Part shown: in pieces, positions 45,773 through 56,200 of the stretch
Layout: every line of letters begins with the position of its first letter
How positions within the stretch are numbered: the first letter of the stretch is position 1
NCBI RefSeq assembly: GCF_001889005.1
Contig: NZ_CP018153.1
Location: 2,576,501-2,640,500, forward strand
Direction of reading: 5' to 3'
Length of the DNA: 64,000 bases
Source: Christiangramia salexigens
Lineage (GTDB): Bacteria > Bacteroidota > Bacteroidia > Flavobacteriales > Flavobacteriaceae
Notes under the pieces: model-generated
Told to the model about the DNA's origin: nothing
What the model saw: only the letters and a program-made list of their open reading frames with translations
Databases searched by the model: none
Program-made: the position numbers and the translations under genes

Positions 45773-47311
45773 TTAGTTCTTATCTGTAACCACCTTATAA
45801 GTGGGATCTTCCATGATATTCACTTCTATAAGAGCATCAGCGTTCTTTAGTAGTCTTCGGCAGTCATCGCTTAAATGCCTTAGATGTACTTTCTTGCCAA
45901 CCTTACTATAGCGCTGAGTTACGGCGTTTAAAGCTTCAATGGCAGACATGTCGGCAACACGGCTATCTTTAAAATCGATTATTATCTCTTCGGGATCGTT
46001 TGCTACATCAAATTTTTCTGCAAAATTAGTAGTAGAGGCAAAGAATAACGGGCCATATATTTCATAGTGCTTAACACCATTCTCGTCAATGGATTTTCTG
46101 GCTCTAATTCTCTTGGCGCTTTCCCATGCAAAGAACAATGCCGAAAGTATTACTCCTACCAGAACTGCCAAGGCCAAATTGTGTAGTATAACCGTTATTA
46201 AGGCAACTATAATTACCAGAAAAATATCTTTTTTAGGGACTTTGTTGAAGATCTTCAAACTAGCCCATTCAAAAGTTCCAATTGCCACCATAATCATTAC
46301 TCCTACCAGTGCAGCCATTGGTACTTGTTCAATTATTGGGGCACCAAATAACACTATTGCAAGAATAGTAAAGGCGGCAATTATTCCGGATAATCTGGCT
46401 CTCGATCCTGCAGATAAGTTTACAAGAGTTTGAGCGATCATAGGGCATCCTCCCATTCCAAAGAAGAATCCATTTAAAACATTGGCTCCACCTTGTGCAA
46501 TACATTCCCGGTTACCATTCCCTTTGGTTTCTGTAATTTCATCCACAAGATTCAGAGTAAGTAATCCTTCAGTTAACCCAACTGCAGCCATGATCATAGA
46601 ATAAGGCGCAATAACTTCTAAAGTTTTCCAGGTTAAATCTATTTCCGGAATATGAAAAGGTGGGAATCCACCACTAACAGATGCAATGTCTTCTACTGTC
46701 TTAGTATCTATGCCCAGGAAGTAAACCAGTATAAATACCACGATAATTGCTACTAACGAGGAAGGAACTGCTTTTGTAAGCTTAGGCAGCAATACCACAA
46801 TCGCAATAGTTAAGGCTACTAAACCGGCCATGATATATAAGGAAGTTCCGGTTAGCCAAACAATGTCACCATTTACAATTGTTTTAAATTGATCTAATTG
46901 AGACGTGAAAATAATTATAGCCAATCCGTTCACAAATCCAAACATTACCGGTTGAGGTACTAAGCGTATAAATTTTCCAAATTTAAAAACACCAATTATT
47001 ATCTGGATAACCCCTGCTAAAGCAACCGCAGCAAGCACATAATCCAGACCATGAGAATTCATTAAGGCAATTAATACAATTACAGTTGCTCCAGCACCGC
47101 CGGAAATCATTCCAGGTCTTCCTCCAAATATTGCTGTTACCAAACCCATTATAAAAGAAGCGTATAATCCCATTAAAGGAGGAAATCCGGCTAGTATAGC
47201 GAAAGAAAGAGACTCCGGGATCATGGTCATCGCCACGGTTAATCCGGCAAGTACTTCTGTTTTATAATTGACCTGTTGCTTGAAGTCGAATAAGTTCAGA
47301 ACTTTTTTCAT
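45773..47311 (-). CDS. SulP-family anion transporter with STAS domain
   Basis: The 512-residue protein has a membrane part of about 11-12 helices (GLTVAMTMIPESLSFAILAG and GGAGATVIVLIALM near the start, NGFFFGMGGCPMIAQTLVNL in the middle). A C-terminal STAS domain (about 415-510) contains IIIDFKDSRVADMSAIEAL. SulP proteins move sulfate, bicarbonate or other anions across the inner membrane. The specific anion is unknown. A well-formed promoter lies just upstream. It is convergent with the VOC gene with 12 nt between. Confidence 0.9.
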   Translation of the reverse strand: MKKVLNLFDFKQQVNYKTEVLAGLTVAMTMIPESLSFAILAGFPPLMGLYASFIMGLVTAIFGGRPGMISGGAGATVIVLIALMNSHGLDYVLAAVALAGVIQIIIGVFKFGKFIRLVPQPVMFGFVNGLAIIIFTSQLDQFKTIVNGDIVWLTGTSLYIMAGLVALTIAIVVLLPKLTKAVPSSLVAIIVVFILVYFLGIDTKTVEDIASVSGGFPPFHIPEIDLTWKTLEVIAPYSMIMAAVGLTEGLLTLNLVDEITETKGNGNRECIAQGGANVLNGFFFGMGGCPMIAQTLVNLSAGSRARLSGIIAAFTILAIVLFGAPIIEQVPMAALVGVMIMVAIGTFEWASLKIFNKVPKKDIFLVIIVALITVILHNLALAVLVGVILSALFFAWESAKRIRARKSIDENGVKHYEIYGPLFFASTTNFAEKFDVANDPEEIIIDFKDSRVADMSAIEALNAVTQRYSKVGKKVHLRHLSDDCRRLLKNADALIEVNIMEDPTYKVVTDKN

Positions 47312-47345
47312 AATCGGGCTTTTTCATCTTAATTTTAAGAAGCGG

Positions 47346-47375
47346 CAAAAATAGTCATTAAAAATTGAAGCACAA
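47346..47375 (-). promoter_or_regulatory. Promoter of the SulP transporter gene
   Basis: On the minus strand TTG (47373-47375) and TATTTTTG (47346-47353, TAnnTTTG) are 19 nt apart and lie about 35 nt before the start codon. This is one of the best promoter matches in the window. Confidence 0.7.
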
Positions 47376-47536
47376 CTTTAAGCTAATTTTGATTAAAATA
47401 ATTATGGAATTGTGATTTTCAGGCGTTTATATTTCATTATTTATTAATTCCAGGCGAGAAAATATTAGCAAATACAGGCTCTAACGTCAGATCTTCAGAA
47501 ATTCAATAAAGATTAGGTAACAGATTTGAAATGAAA

Positions 47537-47544
47537 TACCTTTG
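47537..47544 (+). promoter_or_regulatory. -7 element of era
   Basis: TACCTTTG fits TAnnTTTG and lies 14 nt before the ATG of era, so the leader would be very short. Confidence 0.5.
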
Positions 47545-47558
47545 CAAAAAGTTTAATT

Positions 47559-48446
47559 ATGGCACATAAGGCTGGATTTGTGAATATTATTGGTAATCCC
47601 AATGTTGGGAAATCAACTCTGATGAATGCATTTGTTGGAGAGAGATTATCAATTATAACCTCTAAGGCTCAAACCACCAGACACAGAATTCTGGGGATTG
47701 TAAATGGAGAGGATTTTCAGATGATCCTTAGTGATACTCCTGGAATTATCAAACCTGCATACGAGTTACAAGAGTCTATGATGGACTTTGTAAAGTCTGC
47801 TTTTGAAGATGCAGATGTTTTGGTTTATATCGTTGAGATAGGAGAGATGGCGTTAAAGGATGAAGCCTTCTTTAATAAGATTACCAACTCTGAAGTGCCG
47901 GTATTATTACTTCTTAATAAGATTGATAAATCAGATCAGAAGCAACTGGAAGAACAGGTGGTTTACTGGCAGGAAAAAGTGCCAACAGCAGAACTTCATC
48001 CAATCTCTGCCCTAGAAGGTTTTAATGTTTCAGAAGTCTTTAACCGTATTATTGAACTTTTACCAGAATCACCTGCATTCTATCCAAAAGATGCGCTAAC
48101 AGATAAGCCTGAGCGTTTCTTCGTGAACGAGATCATCAGAGAAAAAATTCTGATGCATTATAAGAAGGAAATTCCCTATTCGGTGGAAATAGATACCAAC
48201 GAATTTTTTGAAGAAGAAAATATAATAAGAATGCGCAGTATCATCATGGTAGAGCGCGATACCCAAAAAGGGATCATCATAGGTCATAAAGGCGCTGCTC
48301 TAAAAAGAGTAGGAGTGGAGGCAAGAAAAGACCTGGAGAAATTCTTTGGTAAACAGGTGCATCTTGAACTTTATGTGAAGGTGAACAAGAACTGGAGAAG
48401 TGATTCTAGACAGCTACGAAGGTTTGGGTATACAGATAAAAAATAA
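47559..48446 (+). CDS. era: GTPase Era
   Basis: The 295-residue GTPase helps assemble the 30S ribosomal subunit. G1 is GNPNVGKST, G3 is DTPGI, G4 is NKID, and the G5 SALEG lies in HPISALEGFNV. The C-terminal KH domain has the loop GIIIGHKGAALKRVG. Length and order match Era. It is followed after 76 bp by another ribosomal GTPase, der, which has its own promoter. Confidence 0.96.
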   Translation: MAHKAGFVNIIGNPNVGKSTLMNAFVGERLSIITSKAQTTRHRILGIVNGEDFQMILSDTPGIIKPAYELQESMMDFVKSAFEDADVLVYIVEIGEMALKDEAFFNKITNSEVPVLLLLNKIDKSDQKQLEEQVVYWQEKVPTAELHPISALEGFNVSEVFNRIIELLPESPAFYPKDALTDKPERFFVNEIIREKILMHYKKEIPYSVEIDTNEFFEEENIIRMRSIIMVERDTQKGIIIGHKGAALKRVGVEARKDLEKFFGKQVHLELYVKVNKNWRSDSRQLRRFGYTDKK

Positions 48447-48471
48447 CTTTTCAGCTTAATACGGGGGCATA

Positions 48472-48500
48472 TTGTAATTGGTTTAAAACCATTAATTTTG
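48472..48500 (+). promoter_or_regulatory. Promoter of der
   Basis: TTG (48472-48474) and TAATTTTG (48493-48500) are 18 nt apart and lie 22 nt before the start codon at 48523. Confidence 0.6.
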
Positions 48501-48522
48501 CTTCCTGAAATCAATTATTATT

Positions 48523-49827
48523 ATGGGCAATATTGTTGCTATAGTGGGTAGGCCTAATGTAGGTAAATCTACCTTTTTTAACCGTTTGATCCAACGCCGT
48601 GAGGCGATTGTGGACTCGGTAAGTGGTGTAACACGAGACAGACATTATGGAAAATCAGACTGGAATGGGCGTAAGTTTTCGCTTATAGATACCGGTGGAT
48701 ATGTGGTAGGAAGTGATGATATTTTTGAAGCTGAAATAGATCGCCAGGTAGAGCTTGCCATAGATGAAGCTGATGCTATTATTTTTATGGTAGATGTTGA
48801 ATCTGGAGTTACTCCAATGGATGAAGAGGTCGCTATCTTATTGCGAAAAGTTGATAAGCCGGTGCTTCTAGCCGTGAATAAAGTAGATAACAACAAGCGT
48901 CTTGAGAATGCCGTGGAGTTTTATGCTTTAGGTCTTGGGGAATATTTCCCTATAGCAAGTACAAATGGTAGTGGGACAGGAGATCTTCTTGATGCACTTG
49001 TAGAGGCTTTGCCGGAAGTAGAAGAAGTTGAGGAATCTGAACTGCCAAGATTTGCAGTTGTTGGAAGACCTAATGCCGGGAAATCATCATTTATCAATGC
49101 GCTTATTGGAGAAGAGCGGTACATCGTTACCGATATCGCGGGGACTACACGTGATTCTATGGATACGCGTTATAATAGATTTGGATTTGAATTCAATCTT
49201 GTAGATACTGCCGGAATACGACGTAAATCCAAGGTTAAGGAGAACCTTGAATTTTATTCTGTAATGCGTTCGGTTCGTGCCATCGAGAATTGTGATGTGT
49301 GTTTGTTGGTTTTGGATGCAACAAGGGGCTTCGATGGGCAGGTGCAGAACATTTTCTGGTTAGCTCAAAGAAACCATAAAGGGATCGTGATCCTGGTTAA
49401 CAAATGGGACCTTGTAGATAAGGAAACCAATACCATGAAAGAATACGAGGCGATGATTCGTCGTGAGATAGAACCTTTTACAGATGTGCCAATTGTATTC
49501 ATTTCTGTGTTAACTAAACAAAGGGTATTTAAGGCCATAGAAACTGCAGTAAAAGTTTTTGAGAACCGTAGCAAAAAGATCAAAACGAGACAGCTTAATG
49601 ATATTATGCTGCCTATTATAGAAAAATATCCGCCACCCGCGTATAAAGGGAAATATGTAAAAATTAAATATTGTACACAGTTGCCAACCTCGCATCCTCA
49701 ATTTGCGTTTTTCTGTAATTTGCCACAATATGTGAGAGATCCATATAAAAGGTTTATTGAAAATAAGTTAAGACAGGAATTCGATTTTAATGGTGTGCCG
49801 ATGGATATATATTTCAGAAAAAAATAG
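48523..49827 (+). CDS. der: Ribosome biogenesis GTPase Der (EngA)
   Basis: The 434-residue protein has two GTPase domains in tandem: GRPNVGKST with DTGGY and NKVD, then GRPNAGKSS with DTAGI and NKWD. A C-terminal KH-like domain follows, ending in [11 protein letters not shown]. This double-G-domain plan is unique to Der, which works in 50S subunit assembly. A strong terminator follows. Confidence 0.97.
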   Translation: MGNIVAIVGRPNVGKSTFFNRLIQRREAIVDSVSGVTRDRHYGKSDWNGRKFSLIDTGGYVVGSDDIFEAEIDRQVELAIDEADAIIFMVDVESGVTPMDEEVAILLRKVDKPVLLAVNKVDNNKRLENAVEFYALGLGEYFPIASTNGSGTGDLLDALVEALPEVEEVEESELPRFAVVGRPNAGKSSFINALIGEERYIVTDIAGTTRDSMDTRYNRFGFEFNLVDTAGIRRKSKVKENLEFYSVMRSVRAIENCDVCLLVLDATRGFDGQVQNIFWLAQRNHKGIVILVNKWDLVDKETNTMKEYEAMIRREIEPFTDVPIVFISVLTKQRVFKAIETAVKVFENRSKKIKTRQLNDIMLPIIEKYPPPAYKGKYVKIKYCTQLPTSHPQFAFFCNLPQYVRDPYKRFIENKLRQEFDFNGVPMDIYFRKK

Positions 49828-49865
49828 TTCAGGAATAAACTTTTTTAATTCCTGCGAGTCCAAAG

Positions 49866-49902
49866 AACCGTTGCAGTTTAAATAGCTGTAACGGTTTTTT
49901 TT
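49866..49902 (+). terminator. Terminator of der
   Basis: AACCGTTGCAG pairs with CTGTAACGGTT over 11 bp (one G-U) and is followed by eight T residues. Behind it, 49903-50231 contains no gene or signal that I can support. Confidence 0.85.
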
Positions 49903-50231
49903 AGGGGTATACTTGAACTGAACGAACGACCGGAGAAGATTTTATTCAGAACACCTAGCAACTGTTTCTGGAGCGCTATTTAATGTTCAGCTTTACATAT
50001 AAGTTCAGCAAATTTGGCGGGAAGGATCCAAATAAGAGAAAAAGAAGATTCTTTTAACAATAACAGCCTGTAATTCAGTATTTACTGACAGAAAATTCAT
50101 TGCGTTTCTTACAATATTTTTGGCTTTAGGTCCTATGGCTAATTTATATCTGCTTTGACGAATATTTTTTGATTCACTCTTCTAACAGCTTAAATTTAAA
50201 GGAGTTGGTGTGTAATTAAAAAATATAGCGT

Positions 50232-50378
50232 ATGGAACTTTTTACAGATTTTGTTGACAATTACAAAGGAGCTACCAGTGGCCTAAACATCTTTGCCAAG
50301 ATCTTAGTGACCCTAACATTGGTTCTTATCGTTTTTGCCGTAATTAGTGCAATTATCAATGTTTTTGTGCAGGTATAA
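50232..50378 (+). CDS. 48-residue single-helix membrane protein, unknown
   Basis: The frame starts MELFTDFVDNYKGATSGLNI and continues with a hydrophobic helix of about 22 residues (AKILVTLTLVLIVFAVISAI) to the stop. The amphipathic N-terminus and single membrane span are protein-like. It lies alone between der and the PUL. No promoter is evident. Confidence 0.5.
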   Translation: MELFTDFVDNYKGATSGLNIFAKILVTLTLVLIVFAVISAIINVFVQV

Positions 50379-50516
50379 TCTATTGATATAATCATCAGAG
50401 ATTAATGCAACCCCCAAAAACCTTACTGCGACTTTTTCTAAAGAAAAGTCCGGAAAGGTCTTTTTTTGTTTTCTTTCCAAATTTGATTCCGAAATATCCA
50501 ATTACAAGAGTTTATA

Positions 50517-50564
50517 AATAAAAAAAACCTCCAGAACTGAGGTTGATTTCAATTCTGGAGGTTT
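50517..50564 (-). terminator. Terminator of the SusCD/GH130 operon
   Basis: On the minus strand AAACCTCCAGAA and TTCTGGAGGTTT form a 12-bp stem with a 16-nt loop followed by a T-rich tail. It lies 21 nt past the GH130 stop. Confidence 0.85.
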
Positions 50565-50585
50565 AGTCTGATTATTTTATATAAT

Positions 50586-51707
50586 CTATTCTTTCTTCTT
50601 AGTCTTAACTACACCAACCATACTATCTGCAGTACCGTAATATAGATACCAGTCGCCTTTAAAGTGCACCAGGCCTTCGATAAAGGTTGTTCCATCTTTA
50701 TATTGTCCCGACTTCTCAAATGGCAGCTCAGGCTTTATAAATGGCTTATCTGATCTGTCCAGGATCTTCCAAGGCTCTTTAGCATCAAAAAGTGCCTGAC
50801 CTCCTGTATAAATTCGGTTTCCTAATTCCTGAACACCGATATTCTTAGAGTTTCCGGCATTGTAAAGCATTACGATCCCATCTTCTGTAAGAATTGGTGG
50901 TGGCCCTGCTTCTACCAGCCATGAGTCAAAATATCCCGGACGCGGATTCATAACCGGCATAAGATTACCTTCGTAATCCTCTACAGGCTCCCAGTTTATA
51001 AGGTCTGTAGAACTTGCCAGCCAGATATGTGGTACACCGTAATACATCCAGTATTTACCATTTATCTTGGCTGCAACGAATTTTCCTTCCTCATTTATCT
51101 TACTAACTATAGCTCCCGATTTCGTGTCACGGTCATTATACTTTCCATCTTTATATTCTTCAAAAGCCGGCCCATGCTTGGTCCAGTTCTTAAGATCGGT
51201 GGAAGTAGCAACAGCTAATCTTGGAAGGTCTCTGTTCCACTGAGTGTAGGTTAGTACATATTTTCCATCTTCAGTTTCCACGATTCTTGGATCTTCGGTT
51301 CCACCTGTCCATTCATACTTTTTCTGATCGTCGTTATCTGGATAGAATACAGGTTTGTCTTTTCGGTCATAATTCACACCATCTTTTGAGGTGGCAAGAC
51401 CAAGTCTGGAAGTATGTGTTCCAATCCCATCCTCACCAACTCGTTCTTCAGCTCTGTAGAAAACATGGATCTCACCGTCCTTTACAATTGCGGCGGGATT
51501 GAAAGTTGCCATTGATTCCCAGTTCACAACCTTGCCCGTCATAGGGTCATTGAATGTTGTGGTAGTATCACTACTAATAATCGGTTTTTCCTGGGTGAAT
51601 CGGGTAAAAGGACCCAGCATCCAGTCTTTTTCTACTTCCTGGGCTATACCCGAGAAGCTAATCGTTAGTGCTGCAAGCAGCGAAACGTAGTTTCTTTTTA
51701 TTTTCAT
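50586..51707 (-). CDS. Exported GH130 family mannoside-active enzyme
   Basis: The 373-residue protein has a signal peptide ending near SFSGIAQEVEK and a five-bladed propeller with GH130 motifs: FNPAAIVKDGEIHVFYRAEE, GLATSKDGVNY, WTGGTEDPRIVETEDGKYVL (the Asp of EDPR is the expected catalytic acid), LAVATSTDLKNWTKHG and MLYNAGNS. Most GH130 members are cytoplasmic phosphorylases of beta-mannosides; a known exported subset are hydrolases of beta-1,2-mannosides. It is the last gene of the SusC/SusD operon, so it should act on the glycan bound by that pair, outside the cytoplasm. Hydrolase or phosphorylase cannot be decided here. Confidence 0.85.
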   Translation of the reverse strand: MKIKRNYVSLLAALTISFSGIAQEVEKDWMLGPFTRFTQEKPIISSDTTTTFNDPMTGKVVNWESMATFNPAAIVKDGEIHVFYRAEERVGEDGIGTHTSRLGLATSKDGVNYDRKDKPVFYPDNDDQKKYEWTGGTEDPRIVETEDGKYVLTYTQWNRDLPRLAVATSTDLKNWTKHGPAFEEYKDGKYNDRDTKSGAIVSKINEEGKFVAAKINGKYWMYYGVPHIWLASSTDLINWEPVEDYEGNLMPVMNPRPGYFDSWLVEAGPPPILTEDGIVMLYNAGNSKNIGVQELGNRIYTGGQALFDAKEPWKILDRSDKPFIKPELPFEKSGQYKDGTTFIEGLVHFKGDWYLYYGTADSMVGVVKTKKKE

Positions 51708-51726
51708 TAGATCTAGTTTTAAAAAA

Positions 51727-53199
51727 TTAATAACCTGCGTTTTGTTGTATCTGTCCTCCAGATCTGTCTATCTCTCCCTGTGGTATTGGGTATAGATAAT
51801 TATAGTCCTGGAAATTTTTTCCCATTTCAGTAAGAACCTCATCGGCAATTCCCCATCGTTTAAGATCATTGAAGCGGTGTGCTTCAAATCCAAGTTCTAC
51901 TCTTCGTTCATGTCTTAGAACTTCAAGTGCTTCCTGCTGAGATAATCCCTTACCCGAATATAATTCTAATTCTGCAGATTCACCATCCAATGAAGGGGTG
52001 TTCTGAGCTCTTGTTCTTATCTCATCGATAATTGCAAGTCCTTCTTCCACATCTCCTTTTTCAATTTTCGCTTCGGCTTTCCAAAGCAAAACATCTGCAT
52101 AACGGATGTATATTTTATTTCCGGGAGAGTCAGCATTACCTTTGTATCTGCCATCGGTAGTTCCCAGCAATTTGTGAACTTCCTTGTTTTCAACATTTAC
52201 TGTATAGTCCAAACGAGGATCATTCTCTTCAAAAGATTGAAGGAAATCTTCACTTGGAGCCACGAAGCCCCAACCCATCAAAGCGGCAAGACCATTACCT
52301 TTTCCGGGATTCATGCCCTGCTCATGGTTATAAGCCAAAATTACTTCATTTTCCTGAAATTCCTTTTCTACATTAAAAGCATCAAAATAATGATCATTTA
52401 AAGAGTAGAAATTTAATCCCTGAAGTTTGTCAATTTGGGACAAAGCGGCGTCCCAATTGTCCTGAAATAGCTCAACTTTTGCCTGCATAGCAATTGCAGC
52501 TCCTATAGAGGCCCTCCATGGTTCGCTGGTGCTGGAATACTTTTGTACGGGTAGTAATTCCTCAGCCATTTTTAGATCAGTTCTTATGAGTTCAAGAACC
52601 TCTTCTTCAGAAGCTCTGTTAGACACTTCATAAGCTGCTGCAAAATTTTCTAAAGGCTCGGTAAGCAATGGTACTCCACCAAAATTATTCAGCAGATCAA
52701 AATAATAGAATGCACGCAGGAAATAGGCTTCCCCAAGAAGTCTGTCTTTAGTGGTTGCGTCCAGACCTGTACCTGCGATCACTTCAGAATTACTTAAAGT
52801 GTTAATCGCCATGTTTGCTCTTGAGATTCCTTCGTAATCATAACTCCAGATCCCGTTAAAAGCACCGTTGATGGCCGTGAAATTGAATGATGCTACCTCA
52901 TCCATCCAGGCCTGATCACCATCTGGATTCCATTTTTTGTTCATGTCTCCCGAGGCAATATCCTGTAAAATAAAGTCGTTTCTCAATACCTTTCCGCCAT
53001 TCCAGTCCCACTGGCCAATGATGTTAAGTGTATTAGCCATTAACTGATATGTGGAATTCACTGAAGAGGTAACAGAACCTGCGGTAGGCTCAGTATCGAT
53101 CTGGTCCTGAGTGATAAGCCCGATGGGTTTATCGTCTAGTTGGCAGCCAGTAAGCACAAAGCTTAGAAGCACGCCAAATATTTTAAATGTATGTTTCAT
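51727..53199 (-). CDS. SusD/RagB-family glycan-binding lipoprotein
   Basis: The 490-residue protein has a lipobox (FVLTGC, Cys about residue 19) and the SusD pattern: TPR helices with LLGEAYFLRAFYYFDLLNNF, GGVPLLTEPLENF, KIYIRYADVLLWKAEA and a C-terminal ELGFEAHRFNDLKRWG. It binds glycan at the cell surface as a lid on the SusC channel. It follows susC by 25 nt and precedes the GH130 gene by 19 nt in one operon. Confidence 0.95.
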   Translation of the reverse strand: MKHTFKIFGVLLSFVLTGCQLDDKPIGLITQDQIDTEPTAGSVTSSVNSTYQLMANTLNIIGQWDWNGGKVLRNDFILQDIASGDMNKKWNPDGDQAWMDEVASFNFTAINGAFNGIWSYDYEGISRANMAINTLSNSEVIAGTGLDATTKDRLLGEAYFLRAFYYFDLLNNFGGVPLLTEPLENFAAAYEVSNRASEEEVLELIRTDLKMAEELLPVQKYSSTSEPWRASIGAAIAMQAKVELFQDNWDAALSQIDKLQGLNFYSLNDHYFDAFNVEKEFQENEVILAYNHEQGMNPGKGNGLAALMGWGFVAPSEDFLQSFEENDPRLDYTVNVENKEVHKLLGTTDGRYKGNADSPGNKIYIRYADVLLWKAEAKIEKGDVEEGLAIIDEIRTRAQNTPSLDGESAELELYSGKGLSQQEALEVLRHERRVELGFEAHRFNDLKRWGIADEVLTEMGKNFQDYNYLYPIPQGEIDRSGGQIQQNAGY

Positions 53200-53224
53200 G
53201 TTATGAGTGTTTTATTCTTTCTTC

Positions 53225-56200
53225 TTAAAATGCTGCGTTGATTCCAAACAGTACGGTTAAAGATTGTGGATAAGTTCCATAATCTATTAGGTCTGTAGAT
53301 TCCGGATCTAAACCTGAATAATCTGTCATGGTTATCAAGTTCTGACCTGAAACATATAACCTAAGGTTTTTCAATCCAAAGGCATCTGGAAGCTCCGGAC
53401 TAAATCCTAATTCTGCATTCTTCAGTCTCAGGTAAGAAGCATCTTCTACATAAATGTCAGAGATCCTGCTGCTGCCATTATCTGAAAAGCTCACACGAGG
53501 AATGCTATTGGTAGAGCCTTCACCATCCCAGCTATTCAGTACATTATCTGTGAAATTAAATGGACGCGTATCATAATCTATGATCTTCTTCAGGTCATTA
53601 TATCGGTCAACTCCGCTAACACCCTGAAATAATATATTAAAATCAAACTTTTTGTAATTGAAGCCCATATTAAGACCATAACTTAACTCCGGATTTGGAT
53701 TCCCTATAAAGTCACGATCACTGTCGTTGATCCTTCCGTCTCCGTTGAGATCTTTGAATTTGATGTCACCCGGTTGTTGAGCCGGATTTGAAGTACCGTT
53801 CAGGTGTTCATTGACCTCTGCCTGATTCTGATAAATTCCTTCCTGAACAAAACCATAATATGCATTAAGTGGATGTCCCGGCTGAGTTCGGGTAACCATT
53901 CCATCTATATATGGCAGGTTAGGGTGAAGGGAGTTCACTTCATTATTCAAGGTAGCCATATTAGCGCTGATCTCGTAATTGAACTCACCATCATAATTTC
54001 TGTAGGTTAGCCCAAATTCCACACCGCTGTTAGTCACCTCACCAGCATTTAGGAAAGTAGGAGCTACATCACCTACGAACTGAGGTAGGGAAATCGGGAG
54101 CAGGATATCTGAAGTTTCCTTCTTAAAGTAATCCAGACTACCATATAGTCTGTTAGACCAGATCCCAAAATCTAAACCGATGTTGGTTTGGGTAGTCGTT
54201 TCCCATTTAAGGTCTGGATTACCATAGCGGTTAATCAGATACCTGTCTGCATCTCTTTTATATAGGGTAAGAAATGCAAAATTTGGTATCTCCTGATTTC
54301 CAAGTTGTCCCCAGCTAGCTCTTAATTTCAATTCTGATAGCCATTTAAGATCGCTTGCAAAATCTTCTTCGGAGATCATCCAACCAGCTGACATGGATGG
54401 GAAATATCCCCATTGATTTTCTTCAGCAAATCTTGAAGAAGCATCGGCTCTAAGATTAGCGGTTAACATATATTTGTCTTCAAAGCTATAGGTTGCTGAA
54501 CCAAAGAATGAGAATAAAGACCATTCTTCAGCCAGGCCTCCGTTCCAAAGGTCCTGCTCTGTATCTCCAAAATCTATATATCTGAAGTTAGGCTGTGAAA
54601 AATCGAATCTCGTACGTGAAGCACTAAGATTGGAAACCCTGTTCGTAATATATTCAGAACCTACCAGGGCATCTATTGAATGCTTCCCAAATTCTTTTGA
54701 ATAGGTTAAACTATTGTTCCAGGTTAATGTAATGTCCTCACCGCGATTTTCACTTAAGTTATTAGGTCTATTCTGGCGACCGAGGCCTTTGTCTCTTTCG
54801 GCACCACCACCATCATCATCTCCAAAGTTCTGACCGAAAGCTTTATTATGGATAAAGTTGATATCGGCTCCAAAGTTTGTACGGAATTTTAAAGATTTAT
54901 CTTCAAGAAACTGATACTCAGCAAAAACGTTTCCGAAGGTCTTAAAGGTTCTTCTGGAATCGTCTGTGAAATATGCTAAAGCGATTGGGTTTTGAGAATA
55001 TTCATATTTGCTGCTTTCAAAGCTATCCGGACCCTGATAGAATGGAAGGTCTGTAAATGGATCTGCTTCCGAATAAGTAGGATCGTTCGGATCTTTATAT
55101 ACCGGAATATTCGGAGGGCGTAAAAATGCATGCCTTATAATTCCGGGTGTATCCCCCTTAGAAGAGATACGGTCTTTATATTCATATGAGAACTGAAGGT
55201 TTGCTCCAACGCGTAATCTATCCTGAAGTTGAGATTCGATATTGGATCTAAAACTCATTCTTTGATACTGGTCATTATCGTAAACCACAGCTCCATCCTG
55301 TCCAAAGTAACCTGCAGAAAGAAAATAATCTGTTTTTTCATTACCACCTGCTGCGGTTAACTGCGCACTTTGAGTGCGGCCTAATTCGAACAATTCATCA
55401 AGATAATCCACATCTCCAAAATCTGACCTGCCGATATCCTGAGTATATGGATTTGTACCGTCATAGCCTGCATTGTTCCAAGCCTTCTCAACGGTTTGCA
55501 TGTACTGGTCGGCATTTAGCATATTAGGCAGGTTAACTACCTTTTGAATACCTGTAAAATAGCTTGCCTGTATTCCGCTTCGGTCACCGCCTGACTTGGT
55601 TTCTATAACGATCACACCTCCCGCAGCTCTTGAACCGTAAATAGAAGCTGCTGAAGCATCTTTTAATACTGTCATGGACTTTATATCAGCGGGATTTAGG
55701 AATGAAATTTCCCTAGTTGGGATCCCGTCTACAACATATAATGGATTGTTGTTTCCTATGGTTCCGTTACCACGAATTCTAACTTCTACTTCATCTCCGG
55801 GTGCACCTGTACTCTGGGTGATATTAACACCTGCCACCTGACCTTGCAGTGCTTGAGAAACATCAGGTACCCTACGGGATTCTAGATCTTCCACATTAAC
55901 AGATGAAAGTGCGCCTGTAATTTTACGTTGTTTTTGAGATGTATATCCTACCACAACGAGTTCATCAAGCTGAGCGATCTCATCCTCGAGAGAAATATTG
56001 ATCTCACTACGACCATTAACCGCAACTTCCTGAGTTTTAAATCCTACATAGGAAAAGATCAGGACTGCGTTTTCATCATTTACTGTTAGGGAGTAGTTAC
56101 CATCAAAATCTGTAACTGTACCTTCTCCGGTGCCTTTAACTTTAACTGACACCCCAGGGATTGGCATGTTGTCGCCGGCACTGCTAACAACACCCTGTAC

